From Plasmopara viticola (Eukaryota > Oomycota > Peronosporomycetes > Peronosporales > Peronosporaceae), in NCBI GenBank assembly GCA_001695595.3, contig MBPM02000006.1, positions 744,001 to 808,000 on the forward strand: a stretch of DNA of 64,000 nt, read 5' to 3'. The notes under the pieces are model-generated. The model ran no database searches, was not told the DNA's origin, and saw only the letters and a program-made list of their open reading frames with translations. Below, piece after piece: positions 35,519 to 46,440 of this stretch. How positions within the stretch are numbered: the stretch's first letter is position 1; each line of letters starts with the position of its first letter. A program made the translations under genes and the position numbers.

Positions 35519-36496
35519 TTACCACCTAGCGTCAATGTTACAGTTACTGCCAACTACAAGCGACGAAATGGGTGGCAACATTAGACGTCGTAGCGGTGGC
35601 AATTGAATGGCAGAGGATGCAACAATTCTTGACACTTGACTTGCAGCCCCAGGAACGTTGTCGCTTGTAAACTCTGAGCTTGACTGCATGGACGTGTGCG
35701 GAGAGCACGGTTGGTAGTAGTGCCCTGGCGTGTAAGTTTGACCATTGAGATGTGGTGTTGAAAGCGACATGGACGATGTCTGTACAGGCGTGGCAACGAA
35801 TTGTGAACAAGAATATGGTGACTCCACTAGCAATGGACCCTGCGGCAACAACGCTCGGATCGACGAATCAGATTTCAAATCGTGGCCAGGCTCGGTGCCA
35901 TGCAACGGTAAGGCCTTTACTAATCCATTTGCGAACTCGTCTTCATTGGCAGCGAGTGGGTTATTGATCGTCGGGTCGTCCAGCAACGCAGCAAGCTTTC
36001 TTTTCTGTTTAAGTAGCTGCTCGGCGTACGACTCGCGTCGCGCACCGTCGAAGTATGAGATGGCATGTTCCATGGAGGAGATACTCTTGCGAAGGCCAGT
36101 AATCTGGCGGTGCGGCCAGCGAGCAATGCCATGTCGTCTGCATATCTTCTTTAGTAACGTCACACAGATCCCAAAGTTTGCTGCCACTTTGGCCAGCGGC
36201 TCTTCAAAATGTGGACGCAACATGTCAAGCGTGATGCTATTTGAAGCCGCCATATTTGGTCGACTTAAGCCCGATTTAATTGGCGGAGGAATCGATAATG
36301 CCGTATTAATCGACGACAATGGCAGTGGTGATGAGACAGGCCTCGCGACTTTGCGACGTTTGACCGGTGTGACCGTAAACTGTGCGAATTGGCGCTTGTG
36401 TCCCAAAGGTGGAAGTGTGGTGGCTCGGGGGGTCATCAGAGCTGAGTTCGCCAAGAGGGCGATGGTGTCATGACTTGGCAGTGCAATTGCTTCCAT
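35519..36496 (-). CDS. RWP-RK domain transcription factor, copy 2
   Basis: 325 residues from the ATG at 36496 to TAA at 35519. An ATG four codons upstream (36508) exists but is GTG in copy 1. The protein differs from copy 1 at about 26 positions (92% identity). Only four fall in residues 1-200, including Arg122His inside the RWP-RK domain next to GIARWPHRQ; about 22 fall in residues 201-325. All RWP-RK landmarks and the VKRRKV basic motif are kept, and no stop or frameshift is present, so both copies look functional. Role as for copy 1: probable nuclear DNA-binding regulator with unknown targets. The changed C-terminal tail could mean altered activation properties. Confidence 0.87.
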   Translation of the reverse strand: MEAIALPSHDTIALLANSALMTPRATTLPPLGHKRQFAQFTVTPVKRRKVARPVSSPLPLSSINTALSIPPPIKSGLSRPNMAASNSITLDMLRPHFEEPLAKVAANFGICVTLLKKICRRHGIARWPHRQITGLRKSISSMEHAISYFDGARRESYAEQLLKQKRKLAALLDDPTINNPLAANEDEFANGLVKALPLHGTEPGHDLKSDSSIRALLPQGPLLVESPYSCSQFVATPVQTSSMSLSTPHLNGQTYTPGHYYQPCSPHTSMQSSSEFTSDNVPGAASQVSRIVASSAIQLPPLRRLMLPPISSLVVGSNCNIDARW

Positions 36497-38305
36497 TGCA
36501 CTTGTCATCGAACGAGTAAATTGAGAGATGATGGAGTCAAGGTACTTAATAGCCGCGTGCCGTGTACTTTATAGGTGAAGGATGACTGGCAACGCTCGAT
36601 TTGAAATCGCCGGCTTGTTGGGTCCGGTTGGAGCTGCGTCTGTCTAGATGCAGAAGCCAGGAAAGGACAATGGGACCGGCCTTTTCCGTTTTATGCTACA
36701 ATGAATAGCTGAGCTTGTTTAACTAGATGTACAGTTGACTTTTCTGCGATTTAAAATGGGAGTTGACATCTCGCTGGCTACAGTGATTGCTTTATTGAGA
36801 CGTTTGCCTATAATAACAGCAAGTCGTTACTACTGTAGCGTATCGTACAGATAGTTATAACAAACTGCTTCTTTGCTGATATTTCAAACGACGGACCAAG
36901 TTGAACTCGACCAACGACCCGATTTCCGTTTGTTGGCTTTTGATTATGCACGCTCTCAGTTTGTGATGCACCGCCAGCTTCAAGGCCATGTTTTGTCATG
37001 GCTTTTTACATAAGTAGAAAGTGTGGCTCGTAAACCTAGAATAGTGATTCATTCATACTACAATCCCACTAGAAAGGCAATCTTTCCATTTGCATCAGCG
37101 CGCAGAGCTTCAAGACGTACTGTCTTCGCAGCGGTAAATCATTTAGAGTGAGTAGATACTCGTTTTTTTTACCCTTACTGCAGCTGTATGGGTTACGAAA
37201 TCGTTATATTTGTATAGGAGCTTGCAGCAATGCGCGCTGCACATTTACTTCTCCATAAGGAACACTTCAAAAGCGCTAGCGCAGTATACGTGTAGCTTGC
37301 TTCCGAGCCCGCAATATCGGTCACCACACACCAGAAACTGGCAGGCAAATGTTCGGTTTGCAGATTTTCCGAATTGAAATTCAAAACGACAGGATAAGGG
37401 GAGCTACATTAGACCGCGGCGTGGTCTCTACGCAAACTACAATTTTACGTTTATCACCAGCCACGTGTGCGCGCACAGAGTGGAAGAAATCGACGTGTTG
37501 CAATATTTGTTATATAAAAGCAGCATTAAATTTTGGTGTGCGGCCGTCATGTTGCGCTAAACGCCTGCACTGCAGTGCTATGTCCAGGAGTTGCAACCCA
37601 ACCGATTTTATGCCCAATTCGGCGGATTAAAGAAGGATCTGTCGTATCAGACAGGCGTGTGTTATGGAGCTTACAATGCAGTCTGCTTCTGAGTCCTGGC
37701 GCCACCATACGACGCGGCTGCTATGACGAGCACGCCACCCGCTTACTTGAGCCTCAAACGGGAGTGGAATGACAAAATGGCAACCCGGGTCCATACGCAC
37801 GTCATTTATACTGGTAGAGGGAGCTGTACCCTGTCAATAACACAATATATACTTATACCCCTACATTCATGCTCGGACTTGCAGAGGATGTGAGAGAAAA
37901 AATTGATGAACAGCACGAGAGAGAAAATCTCATGTAAATTGGTGACAGTTCTGTATATTAGCTTGTCCATCTCACTGGCTTGTATGCCTATTGCTCCTTC
38001 CTTGCATTCTCTTGTTTCAAGCATGGCGGCTTGATCGTTAGCATCATCAGCTAAAAAGGCGACTGGTCTCGCCGTAGATCTATCTTAATTTAGGACAAGG
38101 AAAGCGAATACGCTTTAATGGATAATAGCTTCATCGTCGTGCGCCGAGCTAGATCGTAAAAGGTTGTCGTCCAGTATTTAGCGCTTTTTGGGTTTCGTGA
38201 ATCCCCCATTGAAGAACGCAAACAATTCAAATCGATACTCAATAATCTGGCACGCACTTTTTGGACTTGCCTTTATTTTGTTGCATACTCTTCGTCAATG
38301 CCGGT
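36497..38305. other. Right part of duplication unit 2, no intact gene
   Basis: Conserved upstream region of RWP-RK copy 2, then patchy similarity to 25760-27360. The most coding-like piece is VQELQPNRFYAQFGG followed by DLSYQTGVCYGAYN (37590-37675, + strand), which ends at a stop. Not recognised. Confidence 0.35.
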
Positions 38306-39340
38306 GCCATCAGCGGTCGATAAGCATCCTAAAAAATAATGTCCTCTGTAGACCAGTGCATCACTGTCAGCACAAAAGTGCGAACACTGTTTCGATACTC
38401 GGCGACTTCTCTCTGAGGCATACCCTCAAAGCTAATGGATGGCACTCGGATATCAACACGATAATATGAAAACATCTCGTTTAATTACAAAACTGTCGAG
38501 ATCCATGAACCTGTCACTTCTGATCGTAACACTGGAAAATTGAAAGTTCATCGAATTTTCCTGTTATCTCTAAGCTAAAATTTACGCTGTAATAGTGAAC
38601 TGAAAATATAAATGTTGGCCATGGTTCTCATGGTTCTTTCACATCCAGACGACTTTGCCGTAGTGTGTAGGCTTATCGATGCTCGACAGTAAAAGAAGTA
38701 CATAGTGAAGCATTTCAGACGCTAAATGGCGGAAAAGCTAACGATCCGGACCAGTGAGCGGTGCGGACGGAAGTGCGGTGAATAAAGCCAGAAAACCTTG
38801 CTTAATACAGTCGCACTTGTGTGGCTATAAGTAAATTATATTGCGGTTATATGTTTGCTTAAGTTTTTGATGCTTCGAAACTCGATAGATAACCCATGGT
38901 CTCAAAGACGTGTCGTGAAAATTGCATGCCAGTTCGAGTGTAGAACAAATCACTAGGGGGAAGATGCGCAAAAACTTGATATCTAGGGTCTCATGATGTG
39001 TCTTGATAGTCTGCACCTGTGTAGCCAGCATAGACACAAAGTGTAAATTTCTTGATAATATTGTTTAGCGTGCGACTGAAGAGATATAGTATGATGGCGG
39101 AGGTCCAAACGCCATAGGGCATTACTTGATCTTGAAGTTGAGTCAGTAGACGCTAAATTGCAATCGAAGTGTGCACGTCTTGATTTTTCGCGTCATATAT
39201 ACCGATAAATGTGCAAGTTTTCTGCCGCACTTGTGGGGTAATAGATTCGTGACCGGAAGATGTAAATGGTGCTTGTAATCTCTTGACCACACCGCGGACA
39301 GCCGCAGAAGTGCGCTAGGCTTGACATTGCGATGTTGATC
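38305..39340. other. Intergenic, no recognised gene
   Basis: Short frames only. Confidence 0.25.
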
Positions 39341-40140
39341 GAACGTTCTTAAGTAGTCTGCACTAGTGTTGATTTGGGAGCTGAAAGTTGACGATCGTGA
39401 TATTCGTTTTGGCGTACAACGAGCAAAACCAGGTATATCGGGTCCACAGTGGCCGCGGAGACATTTCTTGGTCTTGTAAGTTTATTCCACAGCTTATCGT
39501 GATCGGCTTGACGTTTATTTGAGATGCAAAAGACTTCGGTAAAAGACGTGTGAGAACGTTCAGAGCATGAAGAATGGCGTATCGATAACGAAAATAGTTT
39601 GCAAGTTTCAGGTATTATGATCGAAGTCTGGGTAAGGCTTTCAATCTTATTCGGGGCTTGTGTTTGATGCATGGGATAGTCGATTGTATACGACGTCGAC
39701 GGCAGACTCGTGCTGCACATTTTCGTCTTGTTCCGTACGAAGAGTTGTTAAACGCGACTTCAAAGTGATTGCTTGAAGCTGTAGCTAGCAGGCTAAGAAC
39801 TCGTGATAAATGACCAGTAGCACGGCCAGCAGAAGCAAGGTGGGGGTTGATTTAGCCTTGAATCCAAAGGGACTATTTCATAGTCCCGTCCTTCTAGCAG
39901 CTGTACTGGATGTCCGCCGAAAAACCGGATGACGGGTTTAAATCTCGTAGCTGTTGATGTCTTTTGACACCCCCGTTAGAACAATGTTCATAATTTGATT
40001 TTTGTATGCAGTAGTCGTTGTTTAAATAGTAAAATAGTAGTAGTTTCCGTTTCTATTTCGTTGCATAGTAGTCGTAAGTCAAGTTGGCGTAAATGGAGTC
40101 ATAATTTGTGGAAAAAGTGAGTCTTATTATATTTCAAAGC
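39340..40140 (-). mobile_element. Possible Copia-like terminal region (weak)
   Basis: On the - strand TTCTAACGGGGGTGTC (about 39968-39983) looks like the purine tract plus terminal TG found at Copia 3' ends. A 123-codon frame (39349-39720) has no recognised domain. No second terminal repeat found. Very tentative. Confidence 0.2.
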
Positions 40141-40840
40141 CATTTTCTACTTGATTTGCAACTTATTTTCATCTTGTGTTACCTTTTGAAGTAGCATGAT
40201 GCCGAAACTGCCTAAAGTGCAGCTTGATGTATGCGTATGCGTGATGACGTACAAAAGACGTCTGCGTTGTATAGCCGCTTGTTTCGATGAAGTCAGAGCG
40301 CGCGGAGAATACGGCAGCGAACAGTAGTAAAGGCAACATGTATTGCGTATGTTTCGTATTGTGCAGTAACCATGGGTTGCAAATTCATTGTGCCGAGAAA
40401 AACAGCCATGTGCCATGAAATGTCTCCAATTATATGATCATCAAAAGGCGTTAGAAAGCACTCCCATTGACATACGGCCACTGGACAAGCCTAAAATAAG
40501 TGGTGAGCGTGTCCAATGTCTGTAGAACCGCGTGTATACAAGTTGATTGTTATGACATTTGTTCGCCATCAAACTTGTATCGAAAATCTTATGTATTATT
40601 TTGTAGTCAAAACTTGAGATCCGAACACATGTCGATCCAGTCGTAATTTAAAGTGCCAAGTTTCATTTGTTGGATTATGTCCATTAATGTGAAGTTGGTC
40701 GAGTCGAAGCGTAGGGCTTGTGAACCAGAGTGAGTGCGTAACAGTAATATCACAAAATCGCGATAAGACATCTCAATGACTAGTATGTCATGAAAAGTCC
40801 AAGCGTGATTGGCTCAATCTATTTATTGGCCGATTAGGGC
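40140..40840. other. Intergenic, no recognised gene
   Basis: Nothing recognised on either strand. Confidence 0.25.
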
Positions 40841-40845
40841 CGTAG

Positions 40846-41325
40846 TTGGGTTCATGTTGTGGAGCAATCAGATTGACTCGCGAAATTGTATCCGATGTCA
40901 GTGTTACAAAGATTGCGACATCCTTATTGGCTACTGTGGACATAACTATTCGAAATTTCGTTCATTCGAAGAATACAGACAATTTTACGGGAGCGGCTGG
41001 GAAGTTTGACAAAAGATGGATACACACAAGTATCTTTAATGGTCGGCTTAAGCTAACGCCTACCAAGATAATCATTAGAGCAACTCTCCTAAAAATACTA
41101 CGCGAAGCGATCACCGCGACTTGTAGGTCAAATATGCCTCCCCGATGGATCACTCCGGCACTTGAGCTTTTTACAAGAGCAAGAGCATTGGGATACCTAG
41201 GCTCCGGCTTCGACCTACTATACGCGGACATGAAGGGAGAGAAATTTAGTGGGATAATTGACTACTTGAAATCTACGCTACGAATATGGGCCGATCTGCA
41301 CACTTCTCACAATTCCACAGATTAG
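40846..41325 (+). other. 159-codon unassigned open frame
   Basis: The longest unassigned frame in the central region. It starts at TTG with no in-frame ATG until well inside, so it is not a simple complete gene. The C-terminal part (FTRARALGYLGSGFDLLYAD, then IIDYLKSTLRIWADL) has a believable protein composition. No domain recognised. It could be a gene fragment or an element piece. Confidence 0.2.
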
Positions 41326-41800
41326 TAGAGATCTGTACAAGTAATGCCACTTTGGTACAAATTTTACTTCTTTTCCGGCATGGGTAAACCTCACTGGCTG
41401 ACGTCAGTAAAAGTACTATTGGTTTTATAAAGGCACTTACCTTTAAAACAATTTGTGGATCGTCATGGAAGCTTTGCTTTTAAAGAGCTGCCCACTGAAC
41501 TTCTCAATCAGGACGTTTTTGCCCGGCCTGCTTTGCGATCACGTTTGTTATGAAGAATGTCTCAAAAAAAGGGGACTTCGCTAACCCCCAAGATTATCCT
41601 TATCTAGCGAAGGGAGACACGAATGACCGCTAGCCATGCAAATTAAAAAGCCTACGTCCGCTATTAAAAGCTGCGTCGAAAGCCGGACGTTAGTTCCTTG
41701 AAGCGCTCATTTGAGGCGCAGCGTGCAATCGATTAAGGCAACGCTATTGGATATATACACATCATGCGATGGCCGATCAACAGAAAAAGTTACACAATAT
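41325..41800. other. Intergenic, no recognised gene
   Basis: Nothing recognised. Confidence 0.25.
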
Positions 41801-42290
41801 ATTCTGATTATCCTGTCGTCATCGGTAAATTTACTGGTTACAACCATTGCGCCATGTACTTACGTTATTCCCAAAATATACATGCATTGGTACTATCCAT
41901 TAATTGCATAACCACATACCGGAATTAGGGTCTAGATCCCCTATAATCATTAGGAGCCAAGCGGCTTTATCAATTGAAAATGAGCCGGGATACTTAGAAA
42001 GTCAAATGAGTCAAAGAAGTATGGAAGCCTTCAAATACTAGCAGTGAATGGATGAGAGTCAATACTAACGCTGCAGCAAGACGAGTGTCCGTAAGCGCCC
42101 TCCATTTTGTATCGCACATTGACTTGCTTTAAGTAATCAGCACTCCTTCTCCTTCTCGCCCGCTTGCCACCCAAGCCTCGTCCAACAGGCGAATTTGAAA
42201 AGCTTTTTTCGCGACTGTGTTTTAAAGTAGCCCATTTCGTGTCAAGTTTGAGGATATAAGGCAAGATGCTCTTCGTCACATTGTAGGAAG
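41800..42290 (+). repeat. Putative LTR copy
   Basis: Contains the degenerate GTCGTCATCGG head, an ATACATGCATTGGTACTATCC block and a TCGCCCGCTTGCCACCCAAGCCTCGTCC block related to 15701-16110 and 29368-29790. Confidence 0.4.
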
Positions 42291-42479
42291 CGAGTTATCT
42301 TGTGATTATTGGCACGAGAGGAAGAAATATATTCGAAAAGGTAGGATTCTGGGCACGTACTCAAAATTCCGCGATTGGTAAGTGTGATTGAACGCTATCG
42401 TGGTACTAGTATTCCAAGCGGTCTGTTGTATAGTGTATTTTTTGGTAAAAACCTGTTCCGCTATCGATATTTATATCCA

Positions 42480-42920
42480 CATAGCTGCTTCGTTCGGCTT
42501 CGTTGTATGGGTAACAAACGACTCGTGAGCCCACTAACGCTTTAATATCACAACTGAGTTTTCAATGAGCTACAACGAGAAGCTTGACAAAATTTGGATG
42601 AACTTGTGGCTGATAGAGCTACAATGGTTTAAGCTTGCTCGATTTTTTCAAAGCAAAGTCTCGGATTGTAAGGGCTCAACCGTCCGAAACTTAGTGCACG
42701 AAATCATTGAGAAATTAAAGCGTCGTATCAAAGAACTCAAGATCTTTTGGAATGTTCGTTCGACCATGCTAAATCGCTTGTACAAAATGTGTTGACTGTA
42801 CACAAGTTGAAAACATTTTCTTGATTGTTCCTAAGGTCTTAAATAGTATACAAAGAGTGCTGAAAAGCCCAGCAAGAATAGCCCAACGAAGAGGCCGTAC
42901 GGCTGAGCGCTCATCCTAAC
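42480..42920 (+). repeat. Decayed repeat family R3, copy 2
   Basis: Partner of 13720-14170. It lies after an LTR-like copy, consistent with R3 being the 5' internal (gag-like) part of that element. No zinc knuckle seen. Confidence 0.45.
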
Positions 42921-43560
42921 ACATAAAAATTCGTCAACAGAGCAGAAAAAGCACGCATTCTAGGCAAATCATCTACGCAGCAACTTCTGATGTATCTCAC
43001 TCAGCAACAACAGAAATATTAAGCCCATGTACGAGCTTAAGTGCAAGCCTAGCCCGTTTTTTTAGGCCGCTTCAACGAAATCGATGAATGAAAAAGCATG
43101 TAGGGGCGGGCTTAGCTGAAGTCATATCGTTAGCGGCAACTCGTGCTCCGCAATATCATGCTCCGGTAAGCTTTGATTTTGCACCGATCCTTAAAGACCT
43201 CAGCAACTGCAATCCAAGAGTATATAGCTAAAGATGCTGATCACAAGGGTCGTAAGTAACTACGACGTCAGTGCCACCTTGCCGAAGAAAGATTTGAATT
43301 ATCGGAAGTTCGTAAAATGAGAGGATTTCGTTCTCATCATACATCATGATTTAAGTTTCAGACTGACGACGGTGTCGCGCGCAAATTTACTTTGCATGAA
43401 AGTGAAGCTTAACCTTTTTTTTCGAGAAAGGAAAGGAGGCAAAGTCCACGCAATGCAACGCACTGTTTGCTCTTCGCAATGACGTAGTTTGCGACTGACA
43501 TCTATGGCTAAACACTATCGACGGATACGAAAAATGTATTTATCATAGAGCGATATGTAC
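42920..43560. other. Degenerate element interior
   Basis: No clean frames; probably continues the R3 element. Confidence 0.25.
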
Positions 43561-43564
43561 GACG

Positions 43565-43768
43565 TTGTGTCGGAGCGACACAAGTCAGCGTGCAAGGGTC
43601 ACCGCCTTTCAACTTTGCCGACAAGCTAAAAAATTTAATGTAGCATTGTTGAGCAAGCTTATCAGTCTCTCAGTTTTGTTGACAGGGCTACCTGCCAGAT
43701 ACAGAAATTTGGAAGGAATTATAAACTTCTCAAACTTGGCCTGTAATTTGGAGATATTTTTGGAATAA
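43565..43768 (+). pseudogene. Copia gag-like fragment
   Basis: A 67-codon frame ends LLTGLPARYRNLEGIINFSN, resembling the LLxSLPxxYxxL block of Copia gag proteins. It is short, with no zinc knuckle in frame. Moderate to weak assignment. Confidence 0.35.
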
Positions 43769-44149
43769 ACCACAACAAGAACGAGCTAGTTATCATGTAA
43801 AACGTATTACCAGCAGAATTTCGTCTCGGGTTCCATAAAGTCGGCACGAATTTCACGCTTGCTATTTTTGTGCGTACATTTGTGGCAGTGCAGCTCATTC
43901 CTCAGCTCTGAGCTAGATGTTTAGTGCTTGACTTGGTATACTGTCGACCACAAAAATCTCAGAACTATGTTGCTTCGGTGTGCAAATTGCACCTCTCTCT
44001 ATCGAAAGATCTGCTCAATCTCACTATTTAATCACTAGTCATCTTATTGGAGACACGTATTCGAAAGCACCCAATAAGTACCGAGGCTGATAAACCCCCG
44101 ATTTTCTGACCTTCAAAACTAAAGTTTTCTTTAAGCATCATTCAGGGAT

Positions 44150-44530
44150 TCATTTTGGGCTTTAAAGCTACCTCAAAGTCACGCTGAAACAAACATTTGC
44201 TACGTTTTAAGATCCGATCTTTATATTTATGGCATTTTTTATAGAAAAACCGGTGGAGCTCATATGTGTGGTTTGCGCCATTACCTGCCATAGGCGGGTC
44301 GAATCTAATATTAACTTCTCGTATATTCTCCAAAATTATCTTTAGACGAAATCGAAGAATTAACGAGTGTTATCATTCATTGTCGGTATCGACAGTGATA
44401 TGTCACACAGAAGAGAAATCTTTTTATAAGCCGGTCGTCGGGCGAGGCCTTAACGGCAAGCGGGATAGAGTAGGTGAAAGGGGGGAGGCATTAATTGCTA
44501 TAAGAAAATTTGAAAGTTATATTTATATGT
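44150..44530 (-). repeat. Inverted LTR-like fragment
   Basis: The reverse complement of 44440-44475 resembles the CCCGCTTGCC-AAGCCTCG-CC block at 42160-42185. In translation both give VGRGL-GKR. Only this part is convincing. Confidence 0.3.
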
Positions 44531-44719
44531 AGATCTCTTACAGATTCTCGTCTTGCTACAGCCTAATTAATGACTCTCAATCATCTACTGCTACCATTTA
44601 GTCACTTAATACACACTTTCGATTATGTGAAATTAACAAGGTATTTCGACTCCTTCACTCTATAAAAAATCCGGTTGACTTTATATATATTAATAGGAAG
44701 AAGAGCCGCGTTACCCATC

Positions 44720-45660
44720 CCCCCCATCCCGCCCCATTTTTGTGCTTGGCAAATTTTTCTGATTGGCTAAATCTCGGGCTTGGTATTTGTTCGTGACGCC
44801 ACTACCGCTTTCCCACTTACAACACGAGTTGATTGATTCCCTTCTATACTGCGCGCTACAGAATATTGTTTACTCTCGAAGACTGCTAAAACGTTCGTTT
44901 TTTATTTTAAGGGTAATGAGTTGCGCGAGGATAGTGTAGAGCCTAGTGCTGACAAAAATCTGAATCACGGTAAGAGCATCAATCGTTTTACCAATATTCA
45001 ATGCGTTAGCTTGAGATAAGGCGATGCCTACTGGGGATGGCCTAGTGATAACAACGGTAAGTACTGTGTTTAACACTTCAATCGTGGCACAGTTTTGATC
45101 ATCTCAGAAGAGTGTTAATGAAATGTTGTACGATACTGAGCAAGCCAGCTTACCGAAATGATGTGAACAATGTTGATAGCTGAGGCAGTGATGGCGTTAC
45201 ATTGTCTGCTCGCGCAATCGGCATGTTCGCGAATTATGGCCAGTACCTTTGCAGATACGGTATCTCCGGCGATAAGGCGCTACGACAGTCCCAACAAAGT
45301 GTTGTGACGGTTCCAGCTTTATCTTTCTTAGCTCTCTAAACGACAATTATTTATATCAAGAAGCCCGTGCTTGCAATCAGAACGTGGTCTTGGCCTGTTC
45401 AATCGTTGCATAGGTCATTTCGGTTGAAGATAGTAACATGTTCATGGTCTCAAAAGCGAAAGAGTGATCGTAGGAGAGGGCAACTGTACGGGAGAGTGTG
45501 AGTGTGAATGTGAATGTAACTGTGAGAAATGTAGCGTTCTGTGGATAGTGAAGTAAACAGCAAAAAGAGGTTGAGAGGAAAGTGGCGTCAAGAACATTCA
45601 AATACCAAGTAGCCAATCAGTAGTTTATTCAATTAGCCAGTCACTAAAATGGGGGATGGA
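44720..45660. mobile_element. Inverted-repeat DNA transposon remnant, MULE-like
   Basis: Degenerate inverted arms lie at about 44724-44769 and 45610-45659: CCCCATTTT, a GTG-TGGC block and CTGATTGGCTA on the left match the reverse complement on the right. Inside, the - strand at 45221-45253 encodes CKGTGHNSRTC, the second half of a CCHC knuckle of the kind found in MURA-type transposases, with the first Cys lost. A GTGAAT-type microsatellite lies at 45494-45525. No catalytic core seen, so it is non-autonomous or decayed. Confidence 0.4.
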
Positions 45661-45889
45661 TATCAAAATGGGACGAAGAATGGAGAAAACATAATTTAAA
45701 TGGAAAAAAATTCTCCTTCAAAACAAAAAATGATCAAAAAGCAAAAAAATATACCTGGCAATGATTATTTTTACAATAATGGCGAAAGTGTACTTTTAAA
45801 AAATAGAAAACAGAGAATTTACACCTATAAATAGTAATTTCACTGCATATAATTTTTGGGGAGTTTTGAAGAGATGATAAAGATACAAG

Positions 45890-46440
45890 AGTCCGACGCA
45901 AGTTCATCAAATGAAGATAATTTTTTCACCCAAGTTTAAGAGAGTCGTGAAGATGTGAAACGCGCGGTTGTTGAGTACAATTGCCGTGTTTGCCGTGCAT
46001 ACGTGGTTACTCAAAGCGACTTCCGTCGATACAAATCTGATTGAATGCATCATTTCATTTATTTATCGATCGATTTGCGTATGAGAAGAACTTTGGACCT
46101 CCGACTCGATTTGTCGCGCACACATGTGATCTTCTAAAGGTTGATCTTCACTCGCGGGATGCGCGACGTGCGCTTACGGACAAGCAGCTGGATCAAAGTA
46201 ATGTTGTGCGTAAATTGGCGCATACACATTGCCGAAATTTGTCGCCAGTATTCATTCGTTATCATTTATAAGGCATGGGAATGATTGTGACGTAGGACAA
46301 CTGTGTGAACGCTTGCAAAAGGCTTATGGAAGAATAAAAAGCTTTTATTGCTTCGGCAGCTGTGGTCAAGTTGGACACAACAAGCTTCGATGTACAAGTA
46401 ATGCGCAGCATGAAAGTACATTTTCCTTAGTGAGTTATGT
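45890..46440 (+). pseudogene. Zinc-knuckle-bearing gene or transposase fragment
   Basis: Coding-like pieces run in order on the + strand: VEYNCRVCRAYVV (about 45975), PTRFVAHTCDLLKVDL then DARRALTDKQLDQ (46099-46200), and CFGSCGQVGHNKLRC (46349-46393), a CCHC knuckle with one extra residue between the first two Cys. Frame changes separate them. The knuckle matches the GHNxRTC style of the neighbouring element, so both may derive from MULE transposases; a host gene remnant is an alternative. Confidence 0.35.

Larger units (their letters stand above)
35004..38305. repeat. Segmental duplication unit 2 (contains RWP-RK copy 2)
   Basis: Same orientation as 23660-27360 and sharing the landmarks listed there. 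The interval between the two units (27360-35003) holds the LTR-like copy, the hAT remnant and retroelement copy 3. Those insertions may have come before or after the duplication. Confidence 0.75.
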
